A stretch of 7,334 bases of DNA. It comes from Methylacidiphilum sp. Its GTDB lineage: Bacteria > Verrucomicrobiota > Verrucomicrobiia > CAIQCK01. The notes beneath the pieces are model-generated. The model did not search any database. It was given only the letters and a program-made list of their open reading frames with translations, and was not told the origin of the DNA. The position numbers and the translations under genes were made by a program. The stretch is from contig DYDC01000132.1 in NCBI GenBank assembly GCA_020718125.1, positions 1-7,334 on the forward strand, given 5' to 3'. Shown here piece after piece: positions 1 through 7,032 of this stretch; within the stretch, counting starts at the first letter, position 1, and each line of letters begins with the position of its first letter.

Positions 1-45
1 CCGTCCCCGCAGGGGTGCCCCTGCGGAGCACCCCTGCGGGGACGG
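1..45. repeat. Perfect 18-bp inverted repeat (REP-like hairpin) at window edge
   Basis: Bases 1-18 are the exact reverse complement of bases 28-45, separated by a 9-base spacer (19-27). The arms are very GC-rich and contain the sub-palindrome CCCCGCAGGGG. The segment CCCCTGCGG also occurs twice directly, at 18-26 and 31-39, a 13-base period. The hairpin lies downstream of the last gene of the minus-strand cluster, so in RNA it could stabilise a 3' end or act as a terminator-like structure. No T-tract is visible because the window ends here. It could equally be one copy of a dispersed REP/MITE family; the sequence alone cannot decide. The true outer boundary may lie outside the window. Confidence 0.75.
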
Positions 46-141
46 CAAGACCCGCGCCTCACGCTGCCCATCCACCGCCGTCAGGACGATTCCTGCTTGC
101 GTTTCCTGCTTGGGCACGTCATAGCCTGAGTCAACAAAGGC
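46..141. other. Non-coding or junction DNA after the truncated glycosyltransferase
   Basis: No convincing gene is present. The sequence TTCCTGCTTG occurs twice, at 90-99 and 103-112, again with a 13-base period and again containing CCTGC, like the hairpin at 1-45. On the minus strand the frame of the preceding glycosyltransferase stays open after its TGA right to the window edge, about 47 codons, but without an obvious start or recognisable domain. A 13-codon frame beginning MTCPSRKRKQ is also present and looks like the chance peptide that repeat elements give. I read this stretch, together with 1-45, as part of a repeat element or rearrangement scar. Confidence 0.4.
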
Positions 142-591
142 TCACGAAGACGATGCCCGGCAGCCAGCCGCAAGTGTTGCGTTGGCTACTGGCTCGCGGG
201 CGGGCATTTCCCCGTAGGCGCCTCCGGGCAGGTAGCGCGAGCCTTGAACGAAGTCGCAGCCGTCTTTTTGGATGGCTTCCAACAAACGGGGGATTTCATC
301 GGCGCGGTCTTTGTCGTTGGCTGCCAGCACGACCAGCACGTCGTAGCGTTTGGCGCGCGCATATTCGATCGCCGTCCGAATGGCTGCGCCCACGCCGCGC
401 CGCCGCGGGTGGCGGATGATTGTTGCGCCATGGCCCCGGGCCAGTTCGCCGGTGCGGTCGGTGGAGCCATCGTCCACGAGGAGCATCTCGTCCACCGTGC
501 CGGGAAGGAACCGGGACAGCACGGAGCCGATCTTTATCTCTTCATTGTGCGCGGGGACCGCGGCCAGCACGCGAAGAGGATGCGCGGTCAT
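142..591 (-). CDS. GT2 family glycosyltransferase (DPM1-like), probably truncated at C-terminus
   Basis: This is a GT-A fold glycosyltransferase of family 2, expected to move a sugar from a nucleotide sugar to a polyprenyl phosphate or growing glycan on the cytoplasmic side of the membrane. The N-terminal strand AAVPAHNEE (10-18), the nucleotide-binding LLVDDGSTDRT (37-47) and the segment DFVQGSRYLPGG (113-124) are diagnostic. Where most relatives have a DxD metal motif, this one has ANDKD (91-95), a variant I recall from a DPM1-like subgroup. At 149 residues it is well short of the usual 220-250 or more. After GEMP (127-130) the remaining 19 residues show no family features, so the acceptor-site half is missing. 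Neither alternative frame restores it, so rearrangement is more likely than a simple frameshift. Its ATG overlaps the upstream methyltransferase stop as ATGA, implying translational coupling. A functional short protein cannot be excluded, but a pseudogene is the likelier reading. Confidence 0.8.
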   Translation of the reverse strand: MTAHPLRVLAAVPAHNEEIKIGSVLSRFLPGTVDEMLLVDDGSTDRTGELARGHGATIIRHPRRRGVGAAIRTAIEYARAKRYDVLVVLAANDKDRADEIPRLLEAIQKDGCDFVQGSRYLPGGAYGEMPAREPVANATLAAGCRASSS

Positions 592-1337
592 AGGGCAAGT
601 TTTCTAAGGATGCACAGCAGTGAAATGCCGAAGGGGAAACTGCCGCGCGCCAGCCACCACCGCTCGGAAGCGAACAGCGATTCCAGAAACCCGTTGACCA
701 CCGGATGAGGCACGGACAGGTCCGATGTCGCCGCCGCGGGCGCTTTGGGTTTGGCCATGGCTCTCTTCAGAAGACGAAAGGCTATCACGAATGGCGCGAG
801 CAGAAAGTTGTAGTAACTCAACTGAAGGACCTCCACGGGCAAGTTCCGGGCCAGGGCCGCCAGTTGCGTGCGACGGTAGCGGCGCTTGTGCTGGTTGATC
901 TCATCGTGCTCGCTCCAGAGCGATGGGTGGGCGGGGACCGTGACAAACACGATCCCGCCGGGTTTGCAGACGCGGACCAGGTTTTCCACAGCGGCGCGGT
1001 CGTCATCCACATGCTCAATCACGTCAAAGGCGCACACGATGTCCGCGCTGTTGTCACGAATCGGCAGATCGGGCAGGCCGCCGCAAACCAAACGGGTTTC
1101 GCCGCGCTCTCTGCAAAAGACCAGCGCACGGCTGGAGGTGTCAATGCCCAGTGGCTGGCCCAAGCGACGGAGCATTTCCAGGCTCGCGCCGGGGCCGCAA
1201 CCGATGTCGGCGATGACGGGTGTGGGTTCTGTCAGCCGATGGCGGCGCAGCAGTGTCTCGATGATTCGTCGTCGCGCGCAGAACCACCAGTGCCGGGTTT
1301 CTTCGCGGTAGTAGTCCTCGTAAAAATCCTCACGCAT
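588..1337 (-). CDS. Class I SAM-dependent methyltransferase
   Basis: This 249-residue protein has a complete Rossmann-type methyltransferase core. Motif I is VIADIGCGPG (41-50). The acidic residue ending strand 2 lies in GIDTSS (64-69). The segment ADIVCAFDVIEHVDDD (98-113) carries the typical D-x-x-EH motif, and KPGGIVFVTVP (125-135) follows. The N-terminus has an aromatic HWWF segment (16-19) of the kind seen in methyltransferases next to polysaccharide glycosyltransferases. A hydrophobic stretch near 175-191 may help it sit at the membrane. It overlaps the upstream GT2 by 8 bases and the downstream GT2 as ATGA, so the three are probably translated together. A GGGGGA run about 7 bases before the ATG is a plausible ribosome binding site. 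The likely role is O-methylation of a sugar or lipid carrier intermediate; the substrate is not visible from the sequence. Confidence 0.93.
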   Translation of the reverse strand: MREDFYEDYYREETRHWWFCARRRIIETLLRRHRLTEPTPVIADIGCGPGASLEMLRRLGQPLGIDTSSRALVFCRERGETRLVCGGLPDLPIRDNSADIVCAFDVIEHVDDDRAAVENLVRVCKPGGIVFVTVPAHPSLWSEHDEINQHKRRYRRTQLAALARNLPVEVLQLSYYNFLLAPFVIAFRLLKRAMAKPKAPAAATSDLSVPHPVVNGFLESLFASERWWLARGSFPFGISLLCILRKLAL

Positions 1338-2058
1338 GGGGCGGATCCCCCAAGCGTTGCTTGAAGCCCTTCAGCCGCATGCGCAGCAACCCCCGAACAT
1401 CCTCCAAGGCCGTGCGGAAAATCTTGACGCGGCTGTCCAGGTCTTCGATCCACTCAACAGGGACTTCGAAAATCCGGAAGCCGTGCTTCTCGGCCAACAG
1501 GAGCAGTTCGGTGTCAAAAAACCAGTGATCGTTCTCAATGCGCCGGAGCAGTTGTTGCGCCACCGAGCGGCGCACGGCCTTGAAACCGCACTGGGCGTCG
1601 GAGAAGCGACTGAAGAACAGCGACTTGACCAGCAGGTTGTAACAGCGCGAGACCACCTCGCGTTTCAGCGAGCGGGTGGTTTGCGAAGCTTGCAGGATCC
1701 GGGAGCCGATGGCGACGTCGTAGCCGATGCTGATGCCGTGCACCAGCAGCGGGAAAAACTTCAGGTTGGTGGACAAGTCCACGTCCATGTAGCTGACGAT
1801 GTCGGCCCGGCTCTGGCTCCAGACGGTGCGCAACGCCAGACCGCGGCCCTTTTGCGGGATGTGAAGCGCGCGGACGTTCGGGAACCGCCGCTCCAGTTCC
1901 TGTGCGATCTGCCACGTGCGGTCGGTGGAGGCGTTGTCCGCGATGACGATGCTCGATGTGAACGTCGTGGTCTCCCTCAGAAAGGCGTGCAGTTTCTCAA
2001 TACTGGGCGGCAGGTCCCGCTCTTCATTGTAAACCGGTATCGTGATCTCGATGTGCAT
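1330..2058 (-). CDS. GT2 family glycosyltransferase, dolichyl-phosphate glucosyltransferase-like (ALG5/DPM1 type)
   Basis: This 242-residue enzyme is a complete GT-A glycosyltransferase of family 2. It shows ITIPVYNEE (5-13), the nucleotide-binding IVIADNASTDRT (37-48), the metal-binding DVD in YMDVDLST (90-97), GSR (118-120), the DAQCGFKA segment (154-161) and the acceptor-side FFDTELLLLAE (180-190), followed by EVPVEW (198-203). The order and spacing match polyprenyl-phosphate sugar transferases, and the VEW plus VRGLLRMRL tail (221-229) is ALG5-like. It has no C-terminal membrane helices, so it should act at the cytoplasmic face on undecaprenyl phosphate or a lipid-linked intermediate. It starts 32 bases after the 48-codon small frame, with no clear Shine-Dalgarno, and overlaps the next methyltransferase by 8 bases. 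The sugar donor cannot be told from sequence. There is no sign of damage. Confidence 0.93.
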   Translation of the reverse strand: MHIEITIPVYNEERDLPPSIEKLHAFLRETTTFTSSIVIADNASTDRTWQIAQELERRFPNVRALHIPQKGRGLALRTVWSQSRADIVSYMDVDLSTNLKFFPLLVHGISIGYDVAIGSRILQASQTTRSLKREVVSRCYNLLVKSLFFSRFSDAQCGFKAVRRSVAQQLLRRIENDHWFFDTELLLLAEKHGFRIFEVPVEWIEDLDSRVKIFRTALEDVRGLLRMRLKGFKQRLGDPPHA

Positions 2059-2090
2059 GACAGTCAGTTAACCGATAGCGCGCACAGCCG

Positions 2091-2237
2091 TCAACTGCCG
2101 AATGGCCGGCCGACTCGACGCGCGAATTCATAGATGCGCCACTCGATCAGAGATGGTTCGCGTTGGATCAATGACCGCCGCTGCCCGGCGTGCATGCCGA
2201 GGTAATAGGGCAAGCGCGCCCAGTTTTCCCGACTCAT
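2091..2237 (-). CDS. Putative 48-residue small protein coupled to the O-antigen ligase
   Basis: A short frame starts with an ATG that overlaps the ligase stop as ATGA, the same junction used elsewhere in this cluster, and ends 32 bases before the next glycosyltransferase. The product begins MSRENWARLPYYLGMHAGQ and is soluble, basic and aromatic-rich, with a composition like real protein. I do not recognise the family. The same frame continues upstream inside the ligase gene as an arginine/proline-rich shadow, so the ATG at 2237 is the sensible start. No Shine-Dalgarno precedes it, and expression would rely on coupling to ligase translation. It may be a small accessory protein, or the surviving C-terminal end of a larger gene deleted here. 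It fills most of what would otherwise be a 175-base gap in a cluster with almost no gaps. Confidence 0.5.
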   Translation of the reverse strand: MSRENWARLPYYLGMHAGQRRSLIQREPSLIEWRIYEFARRVGRPFGS

Positions 2238-3730
2238 AAGAGGCGCTTGGACGGGGCATCCAAAGCGAACGCGGACTTGGAGCTGTCTGCTCTCCAAGAA
2301 GAGGCTGGGGATGGAAACGACGTGTGGATAACCTGGGGAGCGACCGTTTGTTGTGTCCACAGTCTTGGCAGCGCGGTGCCGAAAGCCAGAAAAGCCCAGA
2401 GGCTGGGGTGCAAGCCGTAAGCCCACTGGCTGACCAGTTCGGCCACGACGACGATCATCAAGATCATCATGACGGACCGTTGCATCTCGTTGCGGCTGCG
2501 GTTCAGGAACCGGAAGCCCTGGCAGAAGAACGAGAACAACACGCCCAGATACAGGGCCAGACCGAGGAAGCCCATCTTCGACCACATCTGGATATATTGA
2601 TTGTGAGGCGCCGTGCGAATGACTTCCTCACCGAAGTAGCCGAAAAACCACTCGTAGTAACCGCCAAACCCCTGGCCAATCAGCACCCAGAAGGGGTTGG
2701 AGAAGATCCTCTCTATTTCCCACTGGAAGCTGTAGAGCCGCCAATGTCCCGTGGGGTCTTGTTGCGGGTTGATGATGCCGAGAAGCTGCCGCTCAAGTTG
2801 CGGGATCAACTGCCCGCCAAAAAGTGGGTCCATCATCATGGCGAACAGCCCGAATGCAACGGCCCCAAGCAGGCACAATCCGACGCCCTTGATGAGGTGA
2901 CGCCGACCGGCGATGGCCACAAAGAGCAGGGAGACCGAGGTGGACACGATGACGGAGCGCAGGGCGCTGTAGAACACCAGCGCGAGCAGCACGACGAAAC
3001 AGGCGCTCGCCACGAGGCGATACCGCTTGATCTGGTCCCGTCCGAGAAGGACGCCGAGAACAATGACGTTCAGCGCCCCCTGAAAGGCGACGCTCCCAGG
3101 TCCCAGTAAACGGGGCCTGAAACCTCCTCGGGCGAAATAATACACCAGCTCCAAGCCTGTTAGCACACACGTCCAACCAAGCCACTTGACCGCCGTCTCC
3201 GCGTGTTCAGGACGGGTCACGTGGTGGATGATGAAGAAATACGTGATGGCGAAAATAATCTCACGCGACTCACCGATTGCAGAATGACCGTGATTCATTA
3301 CGCCTCGGGCAACGCAAACAATACCCCAGACCAGAAACGCCAGCACCCATCGGTCGGTGGCGGCGTAAAGGCGGGTTTGTCGCATGCAACCACGGAAGAA
3401 TTCCATGATCAGAAAACAGCCAATGAACACGTCTCCCGGATAAACCAGCGCCCCGCCCAAACCCATCATCGTGCCGCCCCGCAGAAAATTCGGGATCCAA
3501 GCTGACAGCCCCACGAAGAGCAGCGCCGTATAAAAAGGCCACGTCAAGATGGCCACTGCTGCCAGCAAGGCCACGACGGCCAGCACCGCCATCATCCATT
3601 GGGAGATCACCATCGACGCGAATTGATAAGCAAACACCACGACGCACGCCCAGATCAGCAGAATCAAGAATAGCCGCGGATTGTATTCGATCCGCTGGAC
3701 CAGTTGGTTGTAGTAGCGCGAACTGCTCAT
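2234..3730 (-). CDS. O-antigen ligase/polymerase family membrane protein (Wzy_C, WaaL/Wzy type)
   Basis: This 498-residue integral membrane protein has about ten or more hydrophobic segments, for example near 19-40, 46-62, 65-80, 98-112, 127-142, 157-170, 215-230, 238-256, 260-275, 282-300, 387-404, 418-434 and 440-455. Between 310 and 385 lies the large periplasmic loop typical of the Wzy_C family. It includes HWRLYSFQWEI (329-339), a GQGFGGYY motif (352-359) and APHNQYIQMW (374-383), where H376 is the conserved loop histidine. Such enzymes either polymerise lipid-linked repeat units or ligate finished glycan to a lipid or protein acceptor; sequence does not separate the two. The C-terminal tail of roughly 40 residues is polar and serine-rich. 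It starts 14 bases after a 35-codon small frame and its stop overlaps another small frame. Its place among glycosyltransferases supports an envelope glycan role. Confidence 0.93.
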   Translation of the reverse strand: MSSSRYYNQLVQRIEYNPRLFLILLIWACVVVFAYQFASMVISQWMMAVLAVVALLAAVAILTWPFYTALLFVGLSAWIPNFLRGGTMMGLGGALVYPGDVFIGCFLIMEFFRGCMRQTRLYAATDRWVLAFLVWGIVCVARGVMNHGHSAIGESREIIFAITYFFIIHHVTRPEHAETAVKWLGWTCVLTGLELVYYFARGGFRPRLLGPGSVAFQGALNVIVLGVLLGRDQIKRYRLVASACFVVLLALVFYSALRSVIVSTSVSLLFVAIAGRRHLIKGVGLCLLGAVAFGLFAMMMDPLFGGQLIPQLERQLLGIINPQQDPTGHWRLYSFQWEIERIFSNPFWVLIGQGFGGYYEWFFGYFGEEVIRTAPHNQYIQMWSKMGFLGLALYLGVLFSFFCQGFRFLNRSRNEMQRSVMMILMIVVVAELVSQWAYGLHPSLWAFLAFGTALPRLWTQQTVAPQVIHTSFPSPASSWRADSSKSAFALDAPSKRLL

Positions 3731-3744
3731 GCTGTATCAGGTGG

Positions 3745-3852
3745 CTACTTTGCCAGAAAATTGCCGCGTTTCAACTCCAGAATCTCCCTCCACGCCGGTG
3801 CCTGTAACAGTAGCACGGTATGCGCCAAGGCTTCAGATGGAGTCATCTTCAT
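3745..3852 (-). CDS. Putative 35-residue small protein between sulfatase-fold enzyme and ligase
   Basis: The frame opens with ATG AAG ATG six bases after the stop of the sulfatase-fold gene and closes 14 bases before the ligase start. The product begins MKMTPSEALAHTVLLLQ and continues as a likely amphipathic helix ending in a basic segment (WREILELKRG, 21-30). It looks like protein, but I do not recognise a family. It lies in the same frame as the upstream gene, separated from it by two consecutive TGA stops and one further codon. It could therefore be an independent small gene translated by reinitiation, or a former C-terminal extension of the upstream enzyme now cut off. No clear Shine-Dalgarno is visible. 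Confidence is limited by its length. Confidence 0.4.
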   Translation of the reverse strand: MKMTPSEALAHTVLLLQAPAWREILELKRGNFLAK

Positions 3853-3858
3853 GGATCA

Positions 3859-5547
3859 TCAAACACCATCAAACACATATATGGCTGGCGGGTCCGTTTT
3901 GTGCCGGTCTATCCACCGCACGAGTTCCTCCATGCTGCGGATGTCTCCGTGCAAGATTGCGAGCAGCAGATCGTGGGTGATGATGGTGTTGAATCTGTTG
4001 GTGTAAACCGCGCCCGCCGAAGTCCCGGCAAGCTTCAGGATGAAAGGAACGCGATTATCCGGCTTGCCGGCGGCGAAGCTCGCTTCTTCCGCCGTGAACA
4101 TCGGATCCTTTTGGAACAGGTGTGGTCGAAACCTATGATCCGACGACACCAAGACAGTCGTCTTGTCCCACAACCCAGCCTGTTCCATGTTGCGGCGCAG
4201 TTCGCCCAGTGTTCTGTCCGCAAGCACCAGATTGTCGAAGTAATTGCCGCCAGTCACGGAAAACTCTTTTTTCCGTCTGTCAAAAATGCCGGGCAAGTGC
4301 GGGGCCCAGTGGTGGATCAGCGTGAGGGAGAGGTTGGGGTCTGTGGCCACAGCGATCGCGTCTCGCTGAATTCGCCGCCATAATTCCAAACTCAGGACAC
4401 GAAGATTCGACTCTTCGGCCGGCGGCGGGGCGTACTTATTCAGGGCCGTGCGCAATAAGGGAATATGCTTGCCGATCTCCCAGATAATGCCGAGCATGCT
4501 CCCGCCAAAGGTAAGATTGAAATTGTGCGCTGCCACCGTCGGGGTGTACCACGAGCACTTATCGAGATCGTTTCCGATCATCCGGCCATAAGGAATATGC
4601 CAGCCAACCAGAGCCGTGCGTCCACCATAGCTGCGTGCGCGACTGAAGATACTCGGTTGTGTGCTCCACCTGACCCGTTCATTGGTTCCGGCAAAGGTCA
4701 GTGTCAACTCCGAGGGGCTTGTCTTCTTGACCACCGAGACGGTTTTCCCTGCGATCAGTGACGGGAGAGAATAAATCGTGGCTCCGGCCGGCGGCCAGGC
4801 GTCGGTTGCAAACAAAGATTGACCGCGCAGGCGGTCAAACTCCGGCAAGGTAACTGAAGGCAATCGCTCGCCAAAAGCCGCGCGATAGTCCATTTCATCG
4901 AAAATGATCCACACAACTCTGGAGGCAAGCGGCGCGCCGCCCGTGGCTTTGGCCGGGCCTGCGACGGAAGCGATTACGCAGCTTGTCTGAACCAAGAGCC
5001 ATGAAGCCTGCGCGAGGTTTATCAAAGCAAAAGGGGCAAGAACACCCACAGTCATACTCGCCAGGCGGATGAAGCGGTCGGACCAACGCGCCAGCGCAAA
5101 CACAAGCAGACCGCCTGCAAGGGCGAGCAGAGCGAAGAATGCGGTCGTTCCCATCCGTTCTGGCAGGTTCCAGCGCGCTGGCCCGAGAAGCATAAGACGC
5201 GTCTCGTTCAACGCGAACAGAAAGAACAACAGAAAGGCCACTCGCGCCCAGGGCAGGAAACGCCCAGCTTGCCACTTGCGCAGCAGCGTGGCGGCGAAAA
5301 AAAACAAGGCAGCCAGCAGCAACGTGTCGCACAACGCTGCAGCATAGTCCTGCCATCTCGGTAAGTCAGTGAGGAAAAACATGACGTCCGGATTATACAG
5401 CAACCTGCGCCAGGCCCCTATCAGGCAGAGGTTCGCCAGAGAGATGGCCAGCACCGCGTCTTTGACCATTCGACGCACAGGATGCCCCTTGGTGTCAATG
5501 ACGCGGAGAAGATGCGCTCGAAGATCTTTCTTCGCCATCATGCTCAA
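3859..5547 (-). CDS. Membrane-anchored sulfatase/alkaline-phosphatase-fold enzyme (possible phospho-head-group transferase)
   Basis: This 562-residue protein has about five N-terminal membrane helices (near 31-48, 68-89, 101-121, 135-153 and 163-190). A large catalytic domain follows from about 210, the layout of LtaS/EptA/OpgE-type enzymes. The domain shows VVWIIFDEMD (211-220) with the first metal-ligand acids, PPAGATIYSLPSLIAG (252-267) where T257 is the likely nucleophile, the histidine cluster LIHHWAPHLPG (410-420), and VLVSSDHRF (465-473) with the metal ligands D470 and H471. Known members transfer phosphoglycerol or phosphoethanolamine, or cleave sulfate or phosphate esters, on the outer face of the membrane. 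In this cluster I infer decoration of a surface glycan or lipid. The chosen TTG start overlaps the upstream stop as TTGA and has an AAGGGGA sequence ending 7 bases upstream; ATG codons at 5541 and 5538 are alternatives that shorten it by only 2-3 residues. Confidence 0.88.
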   Translation of the reverse strand: MSMMAKKDLRAHLLRVIDTKGHPVRRMVKDAVLAISLANLCLIGAWRRLLYNPDVMFFLTDLPRWQDYAAALCDTLLLAALFFFAATLLRKWQAGRFLPWARVAFLLFFLFALNETRLMLLGPARWNLPERMGTTAFFALLALAGGLLVFALARWSDRFIRLASMTVGVLAPFALINLAQASWLLVQTSCVIASVAGPAKATGGAPLASRVVWIIFDEMDYRAAFGERLPSVTLPEFDRLRGQSLFATDAWPPAGATIYSLPSLIAGKTVSVVKKTSPSELTLTFAGTNERVRWSTQPSIFSRARSYGGRTALVGWHIPYGRMIGNDLDKCSWYTPTVAAHNFNLTFGGSMLGIIWEIGKHIPLLRTALNKYAPPPAEESNLRVLSLELWRRIQRDAIAVATDPNLSLTLIHHWAPHLPGIFDRRKKEFSVTGGNYFDNLVLADRTLGELRRNMEQAGLWDKTTVLVSSDHRFRPHLFQKDPMFTAEEASFAAGKPDNRVPFILKLAGTSAGAVYTNRFNTIITHDLLLAILHGDIRSMEELVRWIDRHKTDPPAIYVFDGV

Positions 5548-6992
5548 GAAATTGTCCCCTTCTTGCGAAGCAGGTAAAGCGAGCGATGCGTGCCGGCCAA
5601 GTGAGTCGCGCGCAGAATGTCGAACGATGGTTTGCAGGCGGTCTCGAACACATCATGGTCCAAATCGGCATGGAGATGTTCCCGGCCCCGCGTCAGCCGG
5701 CGAAACATCGCGTCCTGAGGTTTCACAAACTCGATCACGGCGAGATCAGTCGTCAGTTGCGCCGTCAGTTCCAGGATTTCTTCCAGCGGAATCCGCTCCG
5801 TCACCAGCAGATGGTGAAGTGCTGCCAGCATGAAGACACAATCAAAAGCGCCGGTCGCGCGCTGCAAGAAGGCCGGGCACTCGCGGTTGCGCCAGCCCAC
5901 CGCCGCGCTCGGCCGCGACAAGTCCACGACCAAAGGCAGGATGTTCAACTTCTTCTCCCGCGCCCGCCGCCAGATCGCCCCCACGCACGGCGGATCGTAA
6001 TCAACCGCCACGGCTTCCGCGCCCGCCTCGGCCGCCATCGCGCTGAAGTGGCCGGTGTTGGCGCCAATGTCCAGCACGCGTTTCGGCCTGAACTCGCGCA
6101 AGACGCCGCCCACAAAATCCTCCTTGGCCGCAAACGACGCGTCCGCGTAGCTGTGTGTGGCCATGTAGTTGGACCAGACGGAATCTTCACGCGCTTGGGG
6201 GTTGAGCGATTCCAGCTTCCGGCGCAGCCGTTTCAGCAGCATTTCCAGGATAAACCGCGCCTTTTCCGGGTCGCTTAGCGGGCGGCTTTGGTAGATCGAA
6301 TCGCCTTGGCGTTCCGCGTTGCCCGACAGCCACGCGGGCATGCTCACCAACGACAACACCGGCGGCCACAACTTCTCCAGCGGCCCGCACATGCGATAGA
6401 CTTCCTGCGGTTCCAACCCATCCCGGTGTGTGGTGAACAGGTCGGCGAGCCGGATGCCCCACCGCCGGTTCACCAGCAGCGGCAACAAAAACGTGCGCAC
6501 AAACTGCGCATACGGCAGCCACACCGGATCGCCTGCCACCCGCCGCTCAAACGACAAGACATCCACAAACACCGGCTGGCTGCCGCGAAACAGGATGTTG
6601 TAAGGCGTGGCGTCCTTCAGGCCAAAGCCATCCGCCAGCGACTCCTCGGCAAGGTCGAGCGTCAACCGGCCCGCTTCAAACAACATCTCCGGCGTCCACT
6701 CATAGGGATAACTGGGGAACGACACGCGCTCATGCTCAAACACATGCCTCCCTGCCGTCCGCGCGGCCAGTTTCCTGGAGACGATCTCCCGCCATCGGAC
6801 CAATTCAGCCTCTTCCAGTTTCCGCGTCGCGATCAACCGGCCGTCGGCAATGAGTCCCCGGGCACAGTTGGAATTCAGAAACCCTTCCAGGTCGGGCACA
6901 TTTTCCGCCGCGACGAAACGCAGGATTTTGTTTTCCAAAATGCAGCAAAATCCCGCGGGATCACGAAAGGAACTGACAGCATCTTCGGTCAT
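5544..6992 (-). CDS. Kinase-like domain fused to class I SAM-dependent methyltransferase
   Basis: This is a two-part protein of 482 residues. The C-terminal half is a clear methyltransferase: motif I KRVLDIGANTGHFS (304-317), the strand-2 acid in AVDYDPP (329-335), DLSRPSAAVGW (357-367), and FDCVFMLAALHHLL (383-396). The N-terminal half contains LKDATPYNILF (125-135) followed by PVFVDVLSFE (140-149). The spacing resembles a kinase catalytic loop (D127, N132) plus the DFG-type metal aspartate (D144) of APH-like kinases. I see no obvious glycine-rich ATP loop, so kinase activity is uncertain. Related long methyltransferases are sometimes labelled nodulation protein NoeA, which I recall only loosely. 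Coupling to the next gene (TTGA overlap) and its position 40 bases after a small membrane protein suggest these work together, perhaps modifying the end of a glycan. The first ATG is used; the Shine-Dalgarno is weak. Confidence 0.87.
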   Translation of the reverse strand: MTEDAVSSFRDPAGFCCILENKILRFVAAENVPDLEGFLNSNCARGLIADGRLIATRKLEEAELVRWREIVSRKLAARTAGRHVFEHERVSFPSYPYEWTPEMLFEAGRLTLDLAEESLADGFGLKDATPYNILFRGSQPVFVDVLSFERRVAGDPVWLPYAQFVRTFLLPLLVNRRWGIRLADLFTTHRDGLEPQEVYRMCGPLEKLWPPVLSLVSMPAWLSGNAERQGDSIYQSRPLSDPEKARFILEMLLKRLRRKLESLNPQAREDSVWSNYMATHSYADASFAAKEDFVGGVLREFRPKRVLDIGANTGHFSAMAAEAGAEAVAVDYDPPCVGAIWRRAREKKLNILPLVVDLSRPSAAVGWRNRECPAFLQRATGAFDCVFMLAALHHLLVTERIPLEEILELTAQLTTDLAVIEFVKPQDAMFRRLTRGREHLHADLDHDVFETACKPSFDILRATHLAGTHRSLYLLRKKGTIS

Positions 6993-7032
6993 TGGCAGCC
7001 GGCCATCTCTGGAGGACTAACATCAGGCCGTA

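Noticed and set aside
1..141. Readthrough extension of the GT2 beyond its TGA to the window edge
   Set aside because: The frame is open, but the sequence has no GT2 features and enters the palindrome; nothing suggests stop recoding.
244..708. Plus-strand open frame of 154 codons
   Set aside because: It runs antisense across the GT2 and the end of the methyltransferase and shows no domain; the minus-strand genes explain the region.
1336..2133. Plus-strand open frame of 265 codons
   Set aside because: It is antisense to a clear GT2 gene, and its composition is typical of a high-GC shadow frame.
2238..2585. Upstream extension of the 48-codon frame to 164 codons
   Set aside because: The extra part lies inside the ligase gene and is an arginine/proline-rich shadow; only the portion after the ligase stop looks protein-like.
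2324..3109. Plus-strand open frame of 261 codons, rich in H, E, Q and D
   Set aside because: This composition is what the reverse of a hydrophobic membrane gene gives; the Wzy_C motifs on the minus strand are decisive.
5586..6278. Plus-strand open frame of 230 codons
   Set aside because: It is antisense to the methyltransferase motifs, with no recognisable protein features.
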